Part shown: piece after piece, positions 12,707-22,018 of the stretch
Layout of the letters: every line of letters starts with the position of its first letter
Numbering within the stretch: position 1 is the first letter of the stretch
Assembly: GCF_014191605.1 (NCBI RefSeq)
Contig: NZ_JACHWU010000001.1
Span: forward strand, 186,001 to 250,000
Origin: Prauserella isguenensis
GTDB taxonomy: Bacteria > Actinomycetota > Actinomycetes > Mycobacteriales > Pseudonocardiaceae
Length of the DNA stretch: 64,000 nt
Direction of reading: 5' to 3'
Program-made: the position numbers and the translations under genes
The notes under the pieces: generated by a model
Seen by the model: the letters and a program-made list of their open reading frames with translations, nothing else
Database searches by the model: none
Told to the model about the DNA's origin: nothing

Positions 12707-13689
12707 TTGACGTTGCACCCCTCTTCGTTCACCGGACCGACGGACGGGAGCAGGAGGCCGCAGATGTAGTTGTCGAACCAGCGGCCGTTACCGATCGTGT
12801 TGTTGAAGACACGGACGAACGGCGCGAACTGGCGGATGCCCTCGCTCAACGATTCCTCGTTGCGCTGCAGCATGCCGGTGAGCCGGTCGAGCTTGTTCAG
12901 CACAGGGCCGATCTGCTCGTTGTTGTCGTTGACGAGGCCCTTCAACTGGGTCGACAGCTCCTGGCTGCCCTGCAGCATCGTGGTGATGGCCTGCTTGCGC
13001 CGCTGCAGTTCGCCCAGCAGCGACGACCCGTCCTCCATCAGCTTCACCAGCTGCTCGTCGCGGCCGGCGAGGGTCCCCGAGATCTGCTTCGTGTTCTGCA
13101 GCAGGTTCTTGAGCTGCTGATCGCGCTTGGAAATGGTGTCCGACAGTTTCGACAGCCCGCTCAGCGCACCGCGCACGTCGTCCGGGGTGTCGGAGAACGT
13201 CTGGGACAGCACGTCGAAGCTCTGTGCCAGCTGGTCGGTGTCGATCTCGTCCACGGTGCCGGACAGGTCGCGGAACGCCTCGAGCACGTCGTACGGGGCC
13301 GTGGTGCGCTCACGCGGGATGGTCGCCCCCGGGTCGAGCGGCTGCTCCCCCAACGGGTCGAGCGCCACGTACTTCTGCCCCAGCAACGTCTTGATCTTGA
13401 TCGTCGCCGAGGTGCGGTCGCCCAGCCAGGCGTCACGCACCTTGAACGACACGTTCACCCGGTCGCCGTCGAGCTCGACGTCGCTGACGTTGCCGACCTT
13501 CACGCCGGCCACGCGCACCTCGTCGTCGGGCTTGAGTCCGGCCGCCTCGCTGAACTCGGCCTGGTACGTCGTGCCACCGCCGATGAGTGGCAGGTCCTCG
13601 GTGTTCAGCGCCGACACGATGCCGAGCACGATCACGATGATGCCGGTGATCGCGATGGGGATCGGGTTGCGCTTCTGGAAGCTCTTCAT
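12703..13689 (-). CDS. mceC: Mce family protein, third in cluster (MceC)
   Basis: 328 residues from the ATG at 13689 (MKSFQKRNPIP), overlapping the mceB stop (ATGA). Membrane anchor at about residues 10-28, Mce domain (TTYQAEFSEAAGLKPDDEVRV), then a helical region predicted to form the needle or tunnel. The C-terminus contains the pattern NGRWFDNYICGLL, shared in variant form with MceB (GSWFNFYLCS), a typical pair feature of these subunits. Confidence 0.92.
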   Translation of the reverse strand: MKSFQKRNPIPIAITGIIVIVLGIVSALNTEDLPLIGGGTTYQAEFSEAAGLKPDDEVRVAGVKVGNVSDVELDGDRVNVSFKVRDAWLGDRTSATIKIKTLLGQKYVALDPLGEQPLDPGATIPRERTTAPYDVLEAFRDLSGTVDEIDTDQLAQSFDVLSQTFSDTPDDVRGALSGLSKLSDTISKRDQQLKNLLQNTKQISGTLAGRDEQLVKLMEDGSSLLGELQRRKQAITTMLQGSQELSTQLKGLVNDNNEQIGPVLNKLDRLTGMLQRNEESLSEGIRQFAPFVRVFNNTIGNGRWFDNYICGLLLPSVGPVNEEGCNVK

Positions 13690-14774
13690 TCGCTGGTGCA
13701 CCGCTCCCTATTGACCGGCGCGATCGGCACGTTGACGGGCTCGGACATCAGCCCCGGGATCCGGACATTGCCGCTCGCACTGCACAGGTAGAAGTTGAAC
13801 CACGAGCCGTAGTCAGCGGTCGCGGCCATCCGCTTGGCCTTCTCCGGCAGGAACTGGATGAAGTGCTCGACGACCTGCTCCTGCTCGTTGAGGTTCCCTG
13901 CCAGTTCACCGAGGGCCTTGATGTCCTGCTTCAGCGGCTCGCGGGTCTCCTTCAGCAGGCCCGCCGTGGTCTGCGCCAGCCCACCGAGCGCGTCGATCGA
14001 CTGCCCGATCGGCTCCTTGTCCTTGGCCAGCCCCGACACCAGCTTCTGCAGCCGCACGATCAGCTGGTCCAGCTGCGGCGTGCGCTCGTTGACCGTCGTC
14101 AGCACCGTGTTCAAGTTGTCGATGACCTGGCCGATCACCTGGTCCTTCTCGGCGAGCTTCGTCGTCAGCGACGCCGTGTGCGACAACAGGCTCTCGACCG
14201 TGCCGCCCTCACCCTGCAGGACCTGGATGATCTCGTACGACAGTTTGTTGACGTCGTCCGGCGACAGCGCCCGGAACAACGGTTTGAACCCGTTGAACAG
14301 CTGGTCCAGGTCCAACGCGGGTGTCGTCTGCTCCAGCGGGATCGTCTCGCCCGGCTCGAGCGTGCCCTGCGGACTCCCGCCACCCGGCTGGTTGCCACCG
14401 CCCTGGTGTGCGGCCTGCTGCACCCCGCCCTCGCCGGCCCGCTCGAGCGCGATGTAGCGCTGGCCGACGAGGTTGCGGTACTTGATCGACGCCTGCACGT
14501 TCGCGGGCAGCTCGCGGGCGGCGTCGATCTCGAACTCCACCTCGGCGAGCCTGCGGTCCACGATCTCGACGGAGCTGACCTGACCGACACGCACGCCCGC
14601 GATCCGGACGTCGTCGTTGGGGATCACCATCGTCGCGTCGGTGAAACGGGCCTTGTACGTCACGGTGTCGGACAGGTTGATGTTCGCGATGCTGACCGCG
14701 AGCACACCCGTGACCAGAACCGTGACGGCGATGAAGGCACCGAGTTTGACCAGTGGTGCGGTGAGTCCACGCAT
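13686..14774 (-). CDS. mceB: Mce family protein, second in cluster (MceB)
   Basis: 362 residues with an N-terminal membrane helix and Mce domain (VTYKARFTDATMVIPNDDVRIAG cut short here; residues 38-130). The domain carries a Gly/Gln-rich insertion (QQAAHQGGGNQPGGGSPQG) before its last strand. A helical domain and a Cys-containing GSWFNFYLCS segment near the end follow. The start overlaps the mceA stop by one base (TAATG). Expected to be a periplasmic component of the lipid importer. Confidence 0.9.
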   Translation of the reverse strand: MRGLTAPLVKLGAFIAVTVLVTGVLAVSIANINLSDTVTYKARFTDATMVIPNDDVRIAGVRVGQVSSVEIVDRRLAEVEFEIDAARELPANVQASIKYRNLVGQRYIALERAGEGGVQQAAHQGGGNQPGGGSPQGTLEPGETIPLEQTTPALDLDQLFNGFKPLFRALSPDDVNKLSYEIIQVLQGEGGTVESLLSHTASLTTKLAEKDQVIGQVIDNLNTVLTTVNERTPQLDQLIVRLQKLVSGLAKDKEPIGQSIDALGGLAQTTAGLLKETREPLKQDIKALGELAGNLNEQEQVVEHFIQFLPEKAKRMAATADYGSWFNFYLCSASGNVRIPGLMSEPVNVPIAPVNRERCTSE

Positions 14775-16150
14775 TATTCGACCGTCACCTCCGCTCCGCG
14801 GTACATCGGGGCAATGAGCAGGGCGCCCCAGCCGGGCACCTGATCGGCGTCCATGCCGAGCCGCGGCGCGGTCAGCTGCGAGATCAGCCGCAGCTCACCC
14901 GGCGAACCCGCCGGGTCGCCGCCCGCGACACCGGGAGCGGCGCCGCCGCCACCGTTGTTGTTGTAGCCGCCCGCGTTCGCCTGGTCGTCGGCCTGACTGA
15001 GGCCGTTGTTGGACGAGCGTGCAGGCGGGGGCGCCGTGCTGCCGTCCTTGACGGGCCCGTCCGGCGGGTACTGCGGGAACGGATCCGGCTTCTCGGCGAA
15101 GTCGTAGCAGCGCGGGCCACGGTGGTCGTTCCACTCCGGTTCGTCCTGCCCCGGCTTGTACGGACCGCGGTTGTTGGTGATCTCGATCGTCGCGTGCAGG
15201 CCGGGCTGGTTGGTGCCCTTGCCGAACGCCTTGTCGATCCGCGGCACCAGTTCGGCCATCTGCCCGAGGAAGCACGGGTACGACGGCGCGTACTTGGCGA
15301 GCAGCTCGGCGGTCGGCCTCGCGGTCTCGCCGAGCTGGATGAGGTTCGAGGAGTTCGCCTTCAGCCACGAGTGCAGATCCGTCGAGGCGCCCGTGATGCT
15401 CGTGTACATGTTCGACAGCGCCTGCCGCTTCTCCACGATCGTCTTGCTCGTCGTGGTGAAGTTGTCGAGCGTCTGCACCAAGTCCGGAGTGACGTCGGAG
15501 AGGTTGTGCGAGAACTTCGCCAGTTCCCGCAGGTTCTCCTGGAGCTTCGGCACGTGCGGGTTCAACTCGCCGAGGTAGCTACCGAGGTCCGACAACGTCC
15601 GGCCCAGCTGCTCACCGCGCCCCTCCAGCGCCGTCGAGATCGCGCTCAGCGTGGTCGAGAGCTTCTGCGGCTGCACCGCCTGCAGCACCGGCATCAGATC
15701 CGCGAGGGCCTGTTCGAGCTCGATGGCACTGTCGGTGCGGTCCTGCGGGATGACGTCGCCGGACCGCAGTGACGTCGACTCGGCGCCCTCCGGGATCTCC
15801 AAGTTCACGAAACGCTCGCCGAAGAGCGTCTTCGGCAGGAACCGGGCGGACACGTTCGCGGGCACGAGCTCGGCCTGCTCCGGCTCGAGGTTCAACGTCA
15901 GCTCCGTGGAACCGCCCTCGACCGGGGTGATCTCGCCGACGTGGCCGACGATCAGCCCCCGCACCTTCACGTCGGAGTTCTCGGACAGCTGGTTGCCGAT
16001 CTCGTCGGCCCGCAGCGTCACCGTGACGTACGAGCTGAACGCCTTGTTGTAGATCGCCACGCTCAGGGCCACGCCGCCGACCAACAGTCCGACGAGCAAC
16101 AGCCCCAGCAGCCTTCGACGCAGTGTCGTCCACGTCCCTGTCGCCATCAT
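14774..16150 (-). CDS. mceA: Mce family protein, first in cluster (MceA)
   Basis: 458 residues, longest of the six. A membrane anchor lies at residues 12-34, the Mce domain at about 40-140 (YVTVTLRADEIGNQLSENSD), then a long helical segment. A C-terminal region after residue 330 holds paired Cys, Pro-rich and Asn/Gly-rich stretches. The ATG at 16150 overlaps the stop of the upstream permease (ATGA). Placement directly after the two YrbE genes fits MceA. Confidence 0.92.
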   Translation of the reverse strand: MMATGTWTTLRRRLLGLLLVGLLVGGVALSVAIYNKAFSSYVTVTLRADEIGNQLSENSDVKVRGLIVGHVGEITPVEGGSTELTLNLEPEQAELVPANVSARFLPKTLFGERFVNLEIPEGAESTSLRSGDVIPQDRTDSAIELEQALADLMPVLQAVQPQKLSTTLSAISTALEGRGEQLGRTLSDLGSYLGELNPHVPKLQENLRELAKFSHNLSDVTPDLVQTLDNFTTTSKTIVEKRQALSNMYTSITGASTDLHSWLKANSSNLIQLGETARPTAELLAKYAPSYPCFLGQMAELVPRIDKAFGKGTNQPGLHATIEITNNRGPYKPGQDEPEWNDHRGPRCYDFAEKPDPFPQYPPDGPVKDGSTAPPPARSSNNGLSQADDQANAGGYNNNGGGGAAPGVAGGDPAGSPGELRLISQLTAPRLGMDADQVPGWGALLIAPMYRGAEVTVE

Positions 16151-16986
16151 CCCGCGATCCTCACCGTCGTGTCGGTTCCCCAGAGCGCGAACCCGACGAA
16201 GAAGTTGACCACCGCGACCGTGACGATCGACAACCGCACGGCCCGGCCGACGGCCACACCGACGCCCGCGGGGCCGCCGCTGGCCTTGTAGCCGTAGTAG
16301 CAGTGCGTGAGGATGATCAGGACGCTGAATATCAGCACCTTGATGAACGAATACAGCACGTCCTGCGGTGGCAGGAACATCTCGAAGTAGTGGTCGTAGG
16401 TACCCGCCGATTGGCCGTAGATGTAGATGACCACGGCCCGCGACGCCAGGTACGACGACATCAGGCCGATCACGTAGAGCGGGATGACCGCGACGAAACC
16501 GGCGATGATCCGCGTCGTGACCAGGTACGGCAGGCTCGGCACCGCCATCACCTCGAGCGCGTCGATCTCCTCGGAGATCCGCATCGCACCCAGCTGGGCG
16601 GTGAAGCCGGAGCCGACCGTCGCCGACAGCGCGAGACCGGCCACCAGCGGCGCGATCTCACGGGTGTTGAAGAACGACGTCAGGAAGCCGGTGAACGCCG
16701 ACGTCCCGATGGAGTCCAGGGCCGAGAAACCCTGCAGGCCGACGAGCACACCGGTGAACAGGGTCAGACCGACCATCACGCCGACGGTGCCGCCGATCAT
16801 CGCCAGCGACCCGGAGCCGAAGCTGACCTCGGCCAGCAGGCGCAGCACCTCCTTGAGGTACCGCCGGATCGTCCGCGGCGCCCACGCGAGGGCGCGCAGG
16901 TAGAACGACATCTGGTCGCCGAGATCGTCGAGCGTCTCGAGCGGGCGGTTCGCGATCTTTTTCGCGCGCTGGGTCACGGAGGCCAT
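16147..16986 (-). CDS. yrbEB: MlaE/YrbE-family ABC permease (second copy, YrbEB)
   Basis: 279-residue integral membrane protein of the MlaE family, the inner-membrane permease of Mce transporters. About five to six hydrophobic segments are visible. The conserved EEIDALEVM motif (near residues 138-146), which contacts the ATPase, is intact. It starts 3 nt after the other permease and overlaps mceA. It presumably pairs with the upstream YrbE to form the heterodimeric membrane core. Confidence 0.93.
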   Translation of the reverse strand: MASVTQRAKKIANRPLETLDDLGDQMSFYLRALAWAPRTIRRYLKEVLRLLAEVSFGSGSLAMIGGTVGVMVGLTLFTGVLVGLQGFSALDSIGTSAFTGFLTSFFNTREIAPLVAGLALSATVGSGFTAQLGAMRISEEIDALEVMAVPSLPYLVTTRIIAGFVAVIPLYVIGLMSSYLASRAVVIYIYGQSAGTYDHYFEMFLPPQDVLYSFIKVLIFSVLIILTHCYYGYKASGGPAGVGVAVGRAVRLSIVTVAVVNFFVGFALWGTDTTVRIAG

Positions 16987-16989
16987 CGG

Positions 16990-17778
16990 TCAGCCCAACT
17001 TCGGCGGGACGAGCTGCAGGTAGATCAGCGTCACGACGACGTTGACCACGAACAGCAGCAGGAACGTGATGACGACGGACTGGTTCACCGCGTCGCCGAC
17101 GCCCTTCGGCCCGGGCGGCGGGTTCAGCCCCCGGTAGGAGGCGACGACGGCGGCGAGGAACCCGAAGATGAGCGCCTTGATCTCGCCGACCCACAGGTCG
17201 GGCAGCTGCGCCAGGGCCGAGAAGCTCGCCAGGTACGCACCCGGTGTGCCGCCCTGGAGCACGACGTTGAAGAAGTAGCCGCCCAACACACCGATGACGC
17301 TGACCATGCCGTTGAGCAGCACGGCGACGAGCATGCACGCCAGCACCCGCGGCACGATGAGGCGCTGCACCGCGGAGACGCCCAGCACCTCCATGGCGTC
17401 GATCTCCTCGCGAATGGTGCGGGCGCCGATGTCGGCGCAGATCGCCGACCCGCCCGCACCGGCGACGAGCAACGCCGTCACCAGCGGTGCGGCCTGCTGC
17501 ACGGTCGCGAGCACGCTGCCGGCACCGGTGTAGGACTCGGCACCCAGCTGGCTCGCGAGCGACCCGAACTGCAGCGAGATGATCGCGCCGAACGGGATCG
17601 CCACGAGAGCCGTCGGCAGGATCGTGACGCTGGCGATGAACCAGGCCTGCTGGATGAACTCGCGCAGCTGGAACGGGCGCTGGAAGAGACCCCGGGCGAT
17701 GTCGAGGCCGAGGGCGAACAGCTTGCCCGTCTCGCGCAGCATCCCGAGGCCGGGGACGGTGGCCGGCCGTGAGCTCAT
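16990..17778 (-). CDS. yrbEA: MlaE/YrbE-family ABC permease (first copy, YrbEA)
   Basis: 262-residue MlaE-family permease starting MSSRPATVPGL at an ATG that overlaps the mceG stop (ATGA). It carries the coupling motif REEIDAMEVLGV at about residues 132-143 and several hydrophobic segments (VTILPTALVAIPFGAIISL; LLLFVVNVVVTLIYL). The pair of permeases ahead of six Mce genes is the canonical actinobacterial arrangement. Confidence 0.93.
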   Translation of the reverse strand: MSSRPATVPGLGMLRETGKLFALGLDIARGLFQRPFQLREFIQQAWFIASVTILPTALVAIPFGAIISLQFGSLASQLGAESYTGAGSVLATVQQAAPLVTALLVAGAGGSAICADIGARTIREEIDAMEVLGVSAVQRLIVPRVLACMLVAVLLNGMVSVIGVLGGYFFNVVLQGGTPGAYLASFSALAQLPDLWVGEIKALIFGFLAAVVASYRGLNPPPGPKGVGDAVNQSVVITFLLLFVVNVVVTLIYLQLVPPKLG

Positions 17779-18926
17779 GCGCCGCCTCGCCGCGGTCGCA
17801 GCGGCTGGGTCGGCGCCGACTGCTCGCCGCTCGGCCATGCGGGCGAGCCGGGCAGGTCGGCGACATCGCCCGCGGGCAGGTTGCCGTGGACCTGCGTCCG
17901 GCCGCCCGCTGTGACGGCGGGTTCCGGAATGCCGTAGTGCCTGCGCTCCTCGGGCGTCAGCGAGGCGATGATGCCTTCCCGAGCCGGCTCGGGAAGGGTG
18001 TGGAGCACCTGCACCACGCGGTCCTTGCGGCGGATCGCGCCCTGCCGCTCCGGCAGGCCGGGTGTGGGCTGCAACTGCGGCACGATGCCGCGCACGTCCT
18101 CGGTCGACCCGTCGTGGTGGCCCGCGTCGGCCTGCTCCTGCTCGAGCGCCATCTGCGCCGAGTCCTTCTCCTCGCTCATGCCGATAGGACCGAGCCTGCG
18201 GCCGTTGAGGAACTGCTCGACGACCGGTTCGTCGGAGGTCAGCAGGACCTCGCGCGGGCCGAACATGACGAGTTCCTTGCGGAACAGCATGCCGATGTTG
18301 TCCGGCACCGTGCGGGCGAGGTTGATGTTGTGCGTGACGATCAGGATCGTCGCGTCGATCTGCGCGTTCAGGTCGATCAGCAGCTGCGACAGGTACGCCG
18401 TACGCACCGGGTCCAGACCCGAGTCCGGTTCGTCGCAGAGGATGATCTCGGGATCGAGCACCAGCGCGCGGGCCAGACCGGCCCGCTTGCGCATACCGCC
18501 GGAGATCTCGCCGGGCAGCTTGTCCTCGGCGCCGGACAGACCGGTCAGCTCGAGCTTCTCGAGCACGATCCTGCGGACCTCGGTCTCCGACTTCTTCGTG
18601 TGCTCGCGCAGCGGGAACGCCACGTTGTCGTAGAGGTTCATCGACCCGAACAGCGCACCGTCCTGGAACAGTACACCGAACAGCTTGCGCGTCTCGTAGA
18701 GCTTGCGCTCCGAACAGCGCACGATGTCGGTGCCGTTGATCTCGCACTTGCCCTTGTCGGGCTTGAGGAGACCGATCATCGACTTGAGGAACACCGACTT
18801 GCCGGTACCCGACGGGCCGAGCATCACCGACACTTCCCCCGGCGGCAGGTTCAGCGTCACGTCACGCCAGATGGCCTGCTTGCCGAAGGACTTGGTCAAG
18901 CCCTCGATGACCACCTCGGCACCCAT
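17775..18926 (-). CDS. mceG: Mce transporter ATPase (MceG/Mkl type)
   Basis: 383 residues from the ATG at 18926, chosen because GGGAGGG sits 6-7 nt upstream and the product begins MGAEVVIEGLTKSFG. An in-frame ATG at 19028 would add 34 residues. ABC ATPase motifs are intact: Walker A GPSGTGKS (about 37-44), signature ISGGMRKRAGLARAL, Walker B IILCDEPDSGLDP. A C-terminal extension of about 130 residues after the ATPase fold is typical of MceG rather than MlaF. In mycobacteria the equivalent gene (mkl) also lies between rplL and rpoB, unlinked to most mce operons; here it heads a complete one. Confidence 0.93.
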   Translation of the reverse strand: MGAEVVIEGLTKSFGKQAIWRDVTLNLPPGEVSVMLGPSGTGKSVFLKSMIGLLKPDKGKCEINGTDIVRCSERKLYETRKLFGVLFQDGALFGSMNLYDNVAFPLREHTKKSETEVRRIVLEKLELTGLSGAEDKLPGEISGGMRKRAGLARALVLDPEIILCDEPDSGLDPVRTAYLSQLLIDLNAQIDATILIVTHNINLARTVPDNIGMLFRKELVMFGPREVLLTSDEPVVEQFLNGRRLGPIGMSEEKDSAQMALEQEQADAGHHDGSTEDVRGIVPQLQPTPGLPERQGAIRRKDRVVQVLHTLPEPAREGIIASLTPEERRHYGIPEPAVTAGGRTQVHGNLPAGDVADLPGSPAWPSGEQSAPTQPLRPRRGGA

Positions 18927-19294
18927 CGCACCCTCCCGGAGCGGTTCCGCGGCCGCGGCCGATGCGCCACCCGGTTCCGGTGGCGTACACCCGGCGGTGC
19001 CCACCTCCGCGGAGGTGCCGACCGCCATGTCCGCAGCGTCTTCCTTCTACGAGCAACGACCGAAGCCCGCGTAAGTTACTCACTGGTTCACACTCGGATC
19101 GCGCGCTCGGAGTAATCCCCGACACAGACCGTGTGATGTGGATGTGCAAGGTAACCCACGACGCACTCGCGGAACGAACAGCACTCCCACGAATGTGATG
19201 AATGGACACGCGGCGTGCGTACCGGTGCTCGTTTTCCGCTGCATTCTTCCGACATACGAAAACGTGCGCCGGCGATAACGGCCCCGGACACGAA
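18927..19294. other. Intergenic region between rplL terminator and mceG
   Basis: No gene supported here. It should hold the promoter of the mce operon on the minus strand. I see a -10-like TAACTT ending near 19074 but no convincing -35, so no promoter is called. The base composition is less GC-rich than its surroundings. Confidence 0.4.
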
Positions 19295-19332
19295 AAAGCG
19301 GGCGGACACCCCGTGGGATGTCCGCCCGCTTT
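19295..19332. terminator. Intrinsic terminator of rplJL
   Basis: Perfect 14-bp arms (AAAGCGGGCGGACA and its complement, 19295-19308/19319-19332) with a 10-nt loop. On the minus strand the stem is followed by TTTTTCG, a classical Rho-independent terminator 33 nt after the rplL stop. It separates the ribosomal operon from the mce operon. Confidence 0.9.
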
Positions 19333-19364
19333 CGCCGTAATCGAAAACGCCGTGAGGCGTCAGA

Positions 19365-19757
19365 TCACTTGAGCGAGACCTTGCCGCCGGCCTCCTCGAG
19401 CTTGGCCTTGGCGGCCTCGGCGGCCTCCTTGTCGACCTTCTCGAGCAGCGGCTTCGGGACGCCCTCGACGAGCTCCTTGGCCTCCTTCAGGCCGAGACCG
19501 GAGATGACCTCGCGGACGACCTTGATGACCTGGATCTTCTTGTCGCCGGCGTCCTCGAGGACGACGTCGAACTCGTCCTGCTCCTCCTCGGCGGCGGCAC
19601 CGGCGTCGGCACCCGGAGCGGCGGCCACGACCTGGGCGGCCGGGGCGGCGGCCGTGACGTCGAAGGTCTCCTCGAACTTCGTCACGAACTCGGACAGCTC
19701 AAGCAGCGTCAGCTCCTTGAAGGCGTCGAGCAGTTCGTCCGTGCTCATCTTCGCCAT
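19365..19757 (-). CDS. rplL: 50S ribosomal protein L7/L12
   Basis: 130 residues starting [20 protein letters not shown]. The N-terminal dimerisation helices, an Ala/Gly-rich hinge ([16 protein letters not shown]) and the C-terminal factor-binding domain ([21 protein letters not shown]) are complete. GGAAGGAA precedes the start. Forms the ribosomal stalk with L10, whose gene is just upstream. Confidence 0.98.
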   Translation of the reverse strand: MAKMSTDELLDAFKELTLLELSEFVTKFEETFDVTAAAPAAQVVAAAPGADAGAAAEEEQDEFDVVLEDAGDKKIQVIKVVREVISGLGLKEAKELVEGVPKPLLEKVDKEAAEAAKAKLEEAGGKVSLK

Positions 19758-19806
19758 GGTGGCGTTCCTTCCTTGCTTGCGACTCTGGAGTCGGTGGGTT
19801 TGTCGG

Positions 19807-20352
19807 TCAGCTCTCGGCGTCGGACGCGGAGCCGGAATCGGACTTCTGCTTGTCCTCGAGCGCGGCGGCGGCGCGGGCCATCTTCGACAGCGGCGCCTGG
19901 AACAGCGACGCGGCCTCGGACAGCTTGGCCTTGAACGCACCCGCGGCCTTGGACAGCAGGACATCGCGGCTCTCGAGGTCGGCGAGCTGGTTGATCTCGC
20001 TGACGCTCATCGTGCGGCCATCCATGTAGCCGCCCTTGATGACAAGCGCGTTGTTGTCCTTCGCGAAGTTCTTCAGTGCCTTCGCGGCCTCGACCGGCTC
20101 GCCCTCGATGAAGGCGATCGCCGTCGGACCGATGAAGAGCTCGTTGAGCTCCTCGACACCCGCCTCTTCGGCGGCACGCTTGGTGAGCGTGTTCTTCGCG
20201 ACCCGGTACTTCACGGTGGAGCCGAGAGCGCGGCGCAGCTGACCCAGCTGGGACACGGAGAGGCCGGAGTACTCGGTGATGACCGTGGCCGAGCTGTTGC
20301 GGAAGGACTCCGCAATCTCGGCGACCGCCTCCACCTTTTCGGGCTTCGCCAT
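19807..20352 (-). CDS. rplJ: 50S ribosomal protein L10
   Basis: 181 residues ([15 protein letters not shown]), with GGAGG before the ATG. L10 anchors the L7/L12 dimers on the ribosome. The C-terminus carries an acidic tail ([10 protein letters not shown]). The gene is 49 nt ahead of rplL. Upstream lies a structured leader consistent with autoregulation by the L10-(L7/L12) complex. Confidence 0.97.
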   Translation of the reverse strand: MAKPEKVEAVAEIAESFRNSSATVITEYSGLSVSQLGQLRRALGSTVKYRVAKNTLTKRAAEEAGVEELNELFIGPTAIAFIEGEPVEAAKALKNFAKDNNALVIKGGYMDGRTMSVSEINQLADLESRDVLLSKAAGAFKAKLSEAASLFQAPLSKMARAAAALEDKQKSDSGSASDAES

Positions 20353-20593
20353 GGTCGCCTCCTCTCTTGGCTGGTGACCACTGAGCTTGCCCGCGACTAC
20401 CCTGGAAACGACGAAACGCCCCGGCGCGCGCGGCAGAATCCAGCGCAGCAGGCTCGGGGCGTCGATACACACGGGTGCCCGTGTGGCGATCCTCGTTCCT
20501 CCCTGCGCGGGTCGCCGCCCGTTCGGCGGACCTTCGTTCCCGAGGTAGCCCCGGGAAGACCAGCGGTCTTCGGTAGAACCGCCGTCGACTATA
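20353..20593 (-). promoter_or_regulatory. rplJ promoter and L10-type autoregulatory leader
   Basis: On the minus strand a -10 box TATAGT (20588-20593) precedes about 230 nt of untranslated leader. Near its 5' end the leader reads GTTCTACCGAAGACCGCTGG, resembling the L10-binding leader known upstream of rplJ in bacteria. A perfect 8-bp stem CACACGGG/CCCGTGTG lies at 20468-20485, and complementary GCCCCG/CGGGGC blocks further down could form a second stem. The leader identity is by resemblance, position and length; no covariance test was run. Confidence 0.65.
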
Positions 20594-20672
20594 CGCCCAC
20601 GTCCCGCCTCCCCCGACACCCGGGTCGGCACACGGCTCCCGCGTGCGGAGCGTGAGCAGGCATCATGGGCGC

Positions 20673-21887
20673 GTGACGGAACAGCGAACCGATCCGGCGG
20701 GCGGCGAACCGGACCGGCCCGGCGAGTCCCCCGACGCCCCGCACCCGCCGGGAGCCACGTCCACCGGCCCCGGGAGTACAGGGGATCCGGCAGATGCGGC
20801 CGCGGGTTCCCTCGGTACGGACTCTCACGCCGGCGGGTCCCCTGCCGATGGTGGCCGGTCCGGCGTCGCCGGTGCAGGCCTCCCCGGCGACGCGACGCCG
20901 TCCGGCGACGTGACCCCGTCCGGTGGTGCGGACCCGACCGGTGCGGACCCGACGCCGCCGTCCGGTACTGAGATCCAGCCCGCGGCCGCCGCGACGCCGG
21001 ATCCGGCCGGTCCCGTCGACGAGGAGCAGTTGCGGCAGTTCCGCCAGTTCCAGCAGTTCCAGGAGTTCCAGGAGTTCCTCAAGTTCCAGGAGGCCCAGCA
21101 GGGCGGACACGGGCAGGGCGGCGCGGTCGTCCCCGGCACGCCTCCGGCCCAGTACCCGCCTGCTCCGTACCCGGGCTCGCAGGTCACGGCCGCGCCGGCC
21201 GGTGGCCACGCGGCACCGCTGCCCGCGGCGGCGCCCGACCGGCTCCCCGAACCCACACAGCGGCCGCGGCGGCGACCCCCGCGATGGCTGACCTGGCTCG
21301 GCAAGAAGCTCCTCGGCTGGCTCGTCGCGTTCCTGCTGCTGGCGCTCGCCGCGACGTGGGCCTACAACCACTTCTTCGGCACCGCTGACAGTGACCAGAC
21401 CACCGAGGAGTACGCGCGCGGGGGCGGCGGTTCGTACCACGCCACCGAACTGCTGGCCGACACTCCGTACGCGGCGGTGCGCTCGGTCTACGACGCGATC
21501 GCGCAGGCGGACCCGGACACCGGCCTGCCGGACGCCGACAAGGCGTGCGGCCGGTTCGACGAGGCCACCCAGCAGCGCTTCGCCGACAACGTCGGTTCCG
21601 CCGATTGCCGCGAGGCCGTGAATGCGCTGCACGAACAGGTCACCCACGTCAACGACTACGCCGAGTCCGTCTATCCGCGCGGCTACCTGCCCACGTCGAC
21701 GACCGAGCGGATCGATTCCTGTTCGTTCACGATCAGCGGCGGCCCCGCACTCGGCGTGTTCACCGTGGAGAAGGTGGAACACGACCAGTGGCTGATCACC
21801 GGGCATGCAGCCGGGCCGGAGACGTGCCCCGGACAGGCGCCGTCGCGGCAGCAGCCGTCCGGCCCTGCGCAGCAGCCGGGCAACTGA
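20673..21887 (+). CDS. Conserved-type membrane protein of unknown function
   Basis: About 404 residues from the GTG at 20673 (product begins [13 protein letters not shown]); an ATG 30 nt upstream is possible. The first 240 residues are Pro/Gly/Ala-rich and disordered, with a striking Gln/Phe/Glu stretch ([17 protein letters not shown], about residues 120-136). A single membrane helix ([19 protein letters not shown]) and a C-terminal extracytoplasmic domain of about 150 residues with four Cys follow. The C-terminal domain resembles the NTF2-like domains of actinobacterial envelope proteins, but I do not recognise a family. It is divergent from rplJ and convergent with rplA. Confidence 0.75.
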   Translation: MTEQRTDPAGGEPDRPGESPDAPHPPGATSTGPGSTGDPADAAAGSLGTDSHAGGSPADGGRSGVAGAGLPGDATPSGDVTPSGGADPTGADPTPPSGTEIQPAAAATPDPAGPVDEEQLRQFRQFQQFQEFQEFLKFQEAQQGGHGQGGAVVPGTPPAQYPPAPYPGSQVTAAPAGGHAAPLPAAAPDRLPEPTQRPRRRPPRWLTWLGKKLLGWLVAFLLLALAATWAYNHFFGTADSDQTTEEYARGGGGSYHATELLADTPYAAVRSVYDAIAQADPDTGLPDADKACGRFDEATQQRFADNVGSADCREAVNALHEQVTHVNDYAESVYPRGYLPTSTTERIDSCSFTISGGPALGVFTVEKVEHDQWLITGHAAGPETCPGQAPSRQQPSGPAQQPGN

Positions 21888-21928
21888 GCGTTCCCCGCCC
21901 GCGCCCGGCCGGATCCGCCGACGAACGA

Positions 21929-21969
21929 AAGCGGGGCGGCCCACCCGCGATGGGTGAACCGCCCCGCTT
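21929..21969. terminator. Bidirectional terminator between convergent genes
   Basis: Eleven-base outer arms AAGCGGGGCGG/CCGCCCCGCTT with a nested CACCC/GGGTG stem. It lies between the plus-strand membrane protein gene and rplA. The A and T residues at its ends give a short U-rich tail in both directions. Confidence 0.8.
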
Positions 21970-22018
21970 CGACGCTGTGTGTCTCTGACGCTCAGGCGTC
22001 TGTGCGTTCGGTGACGCC

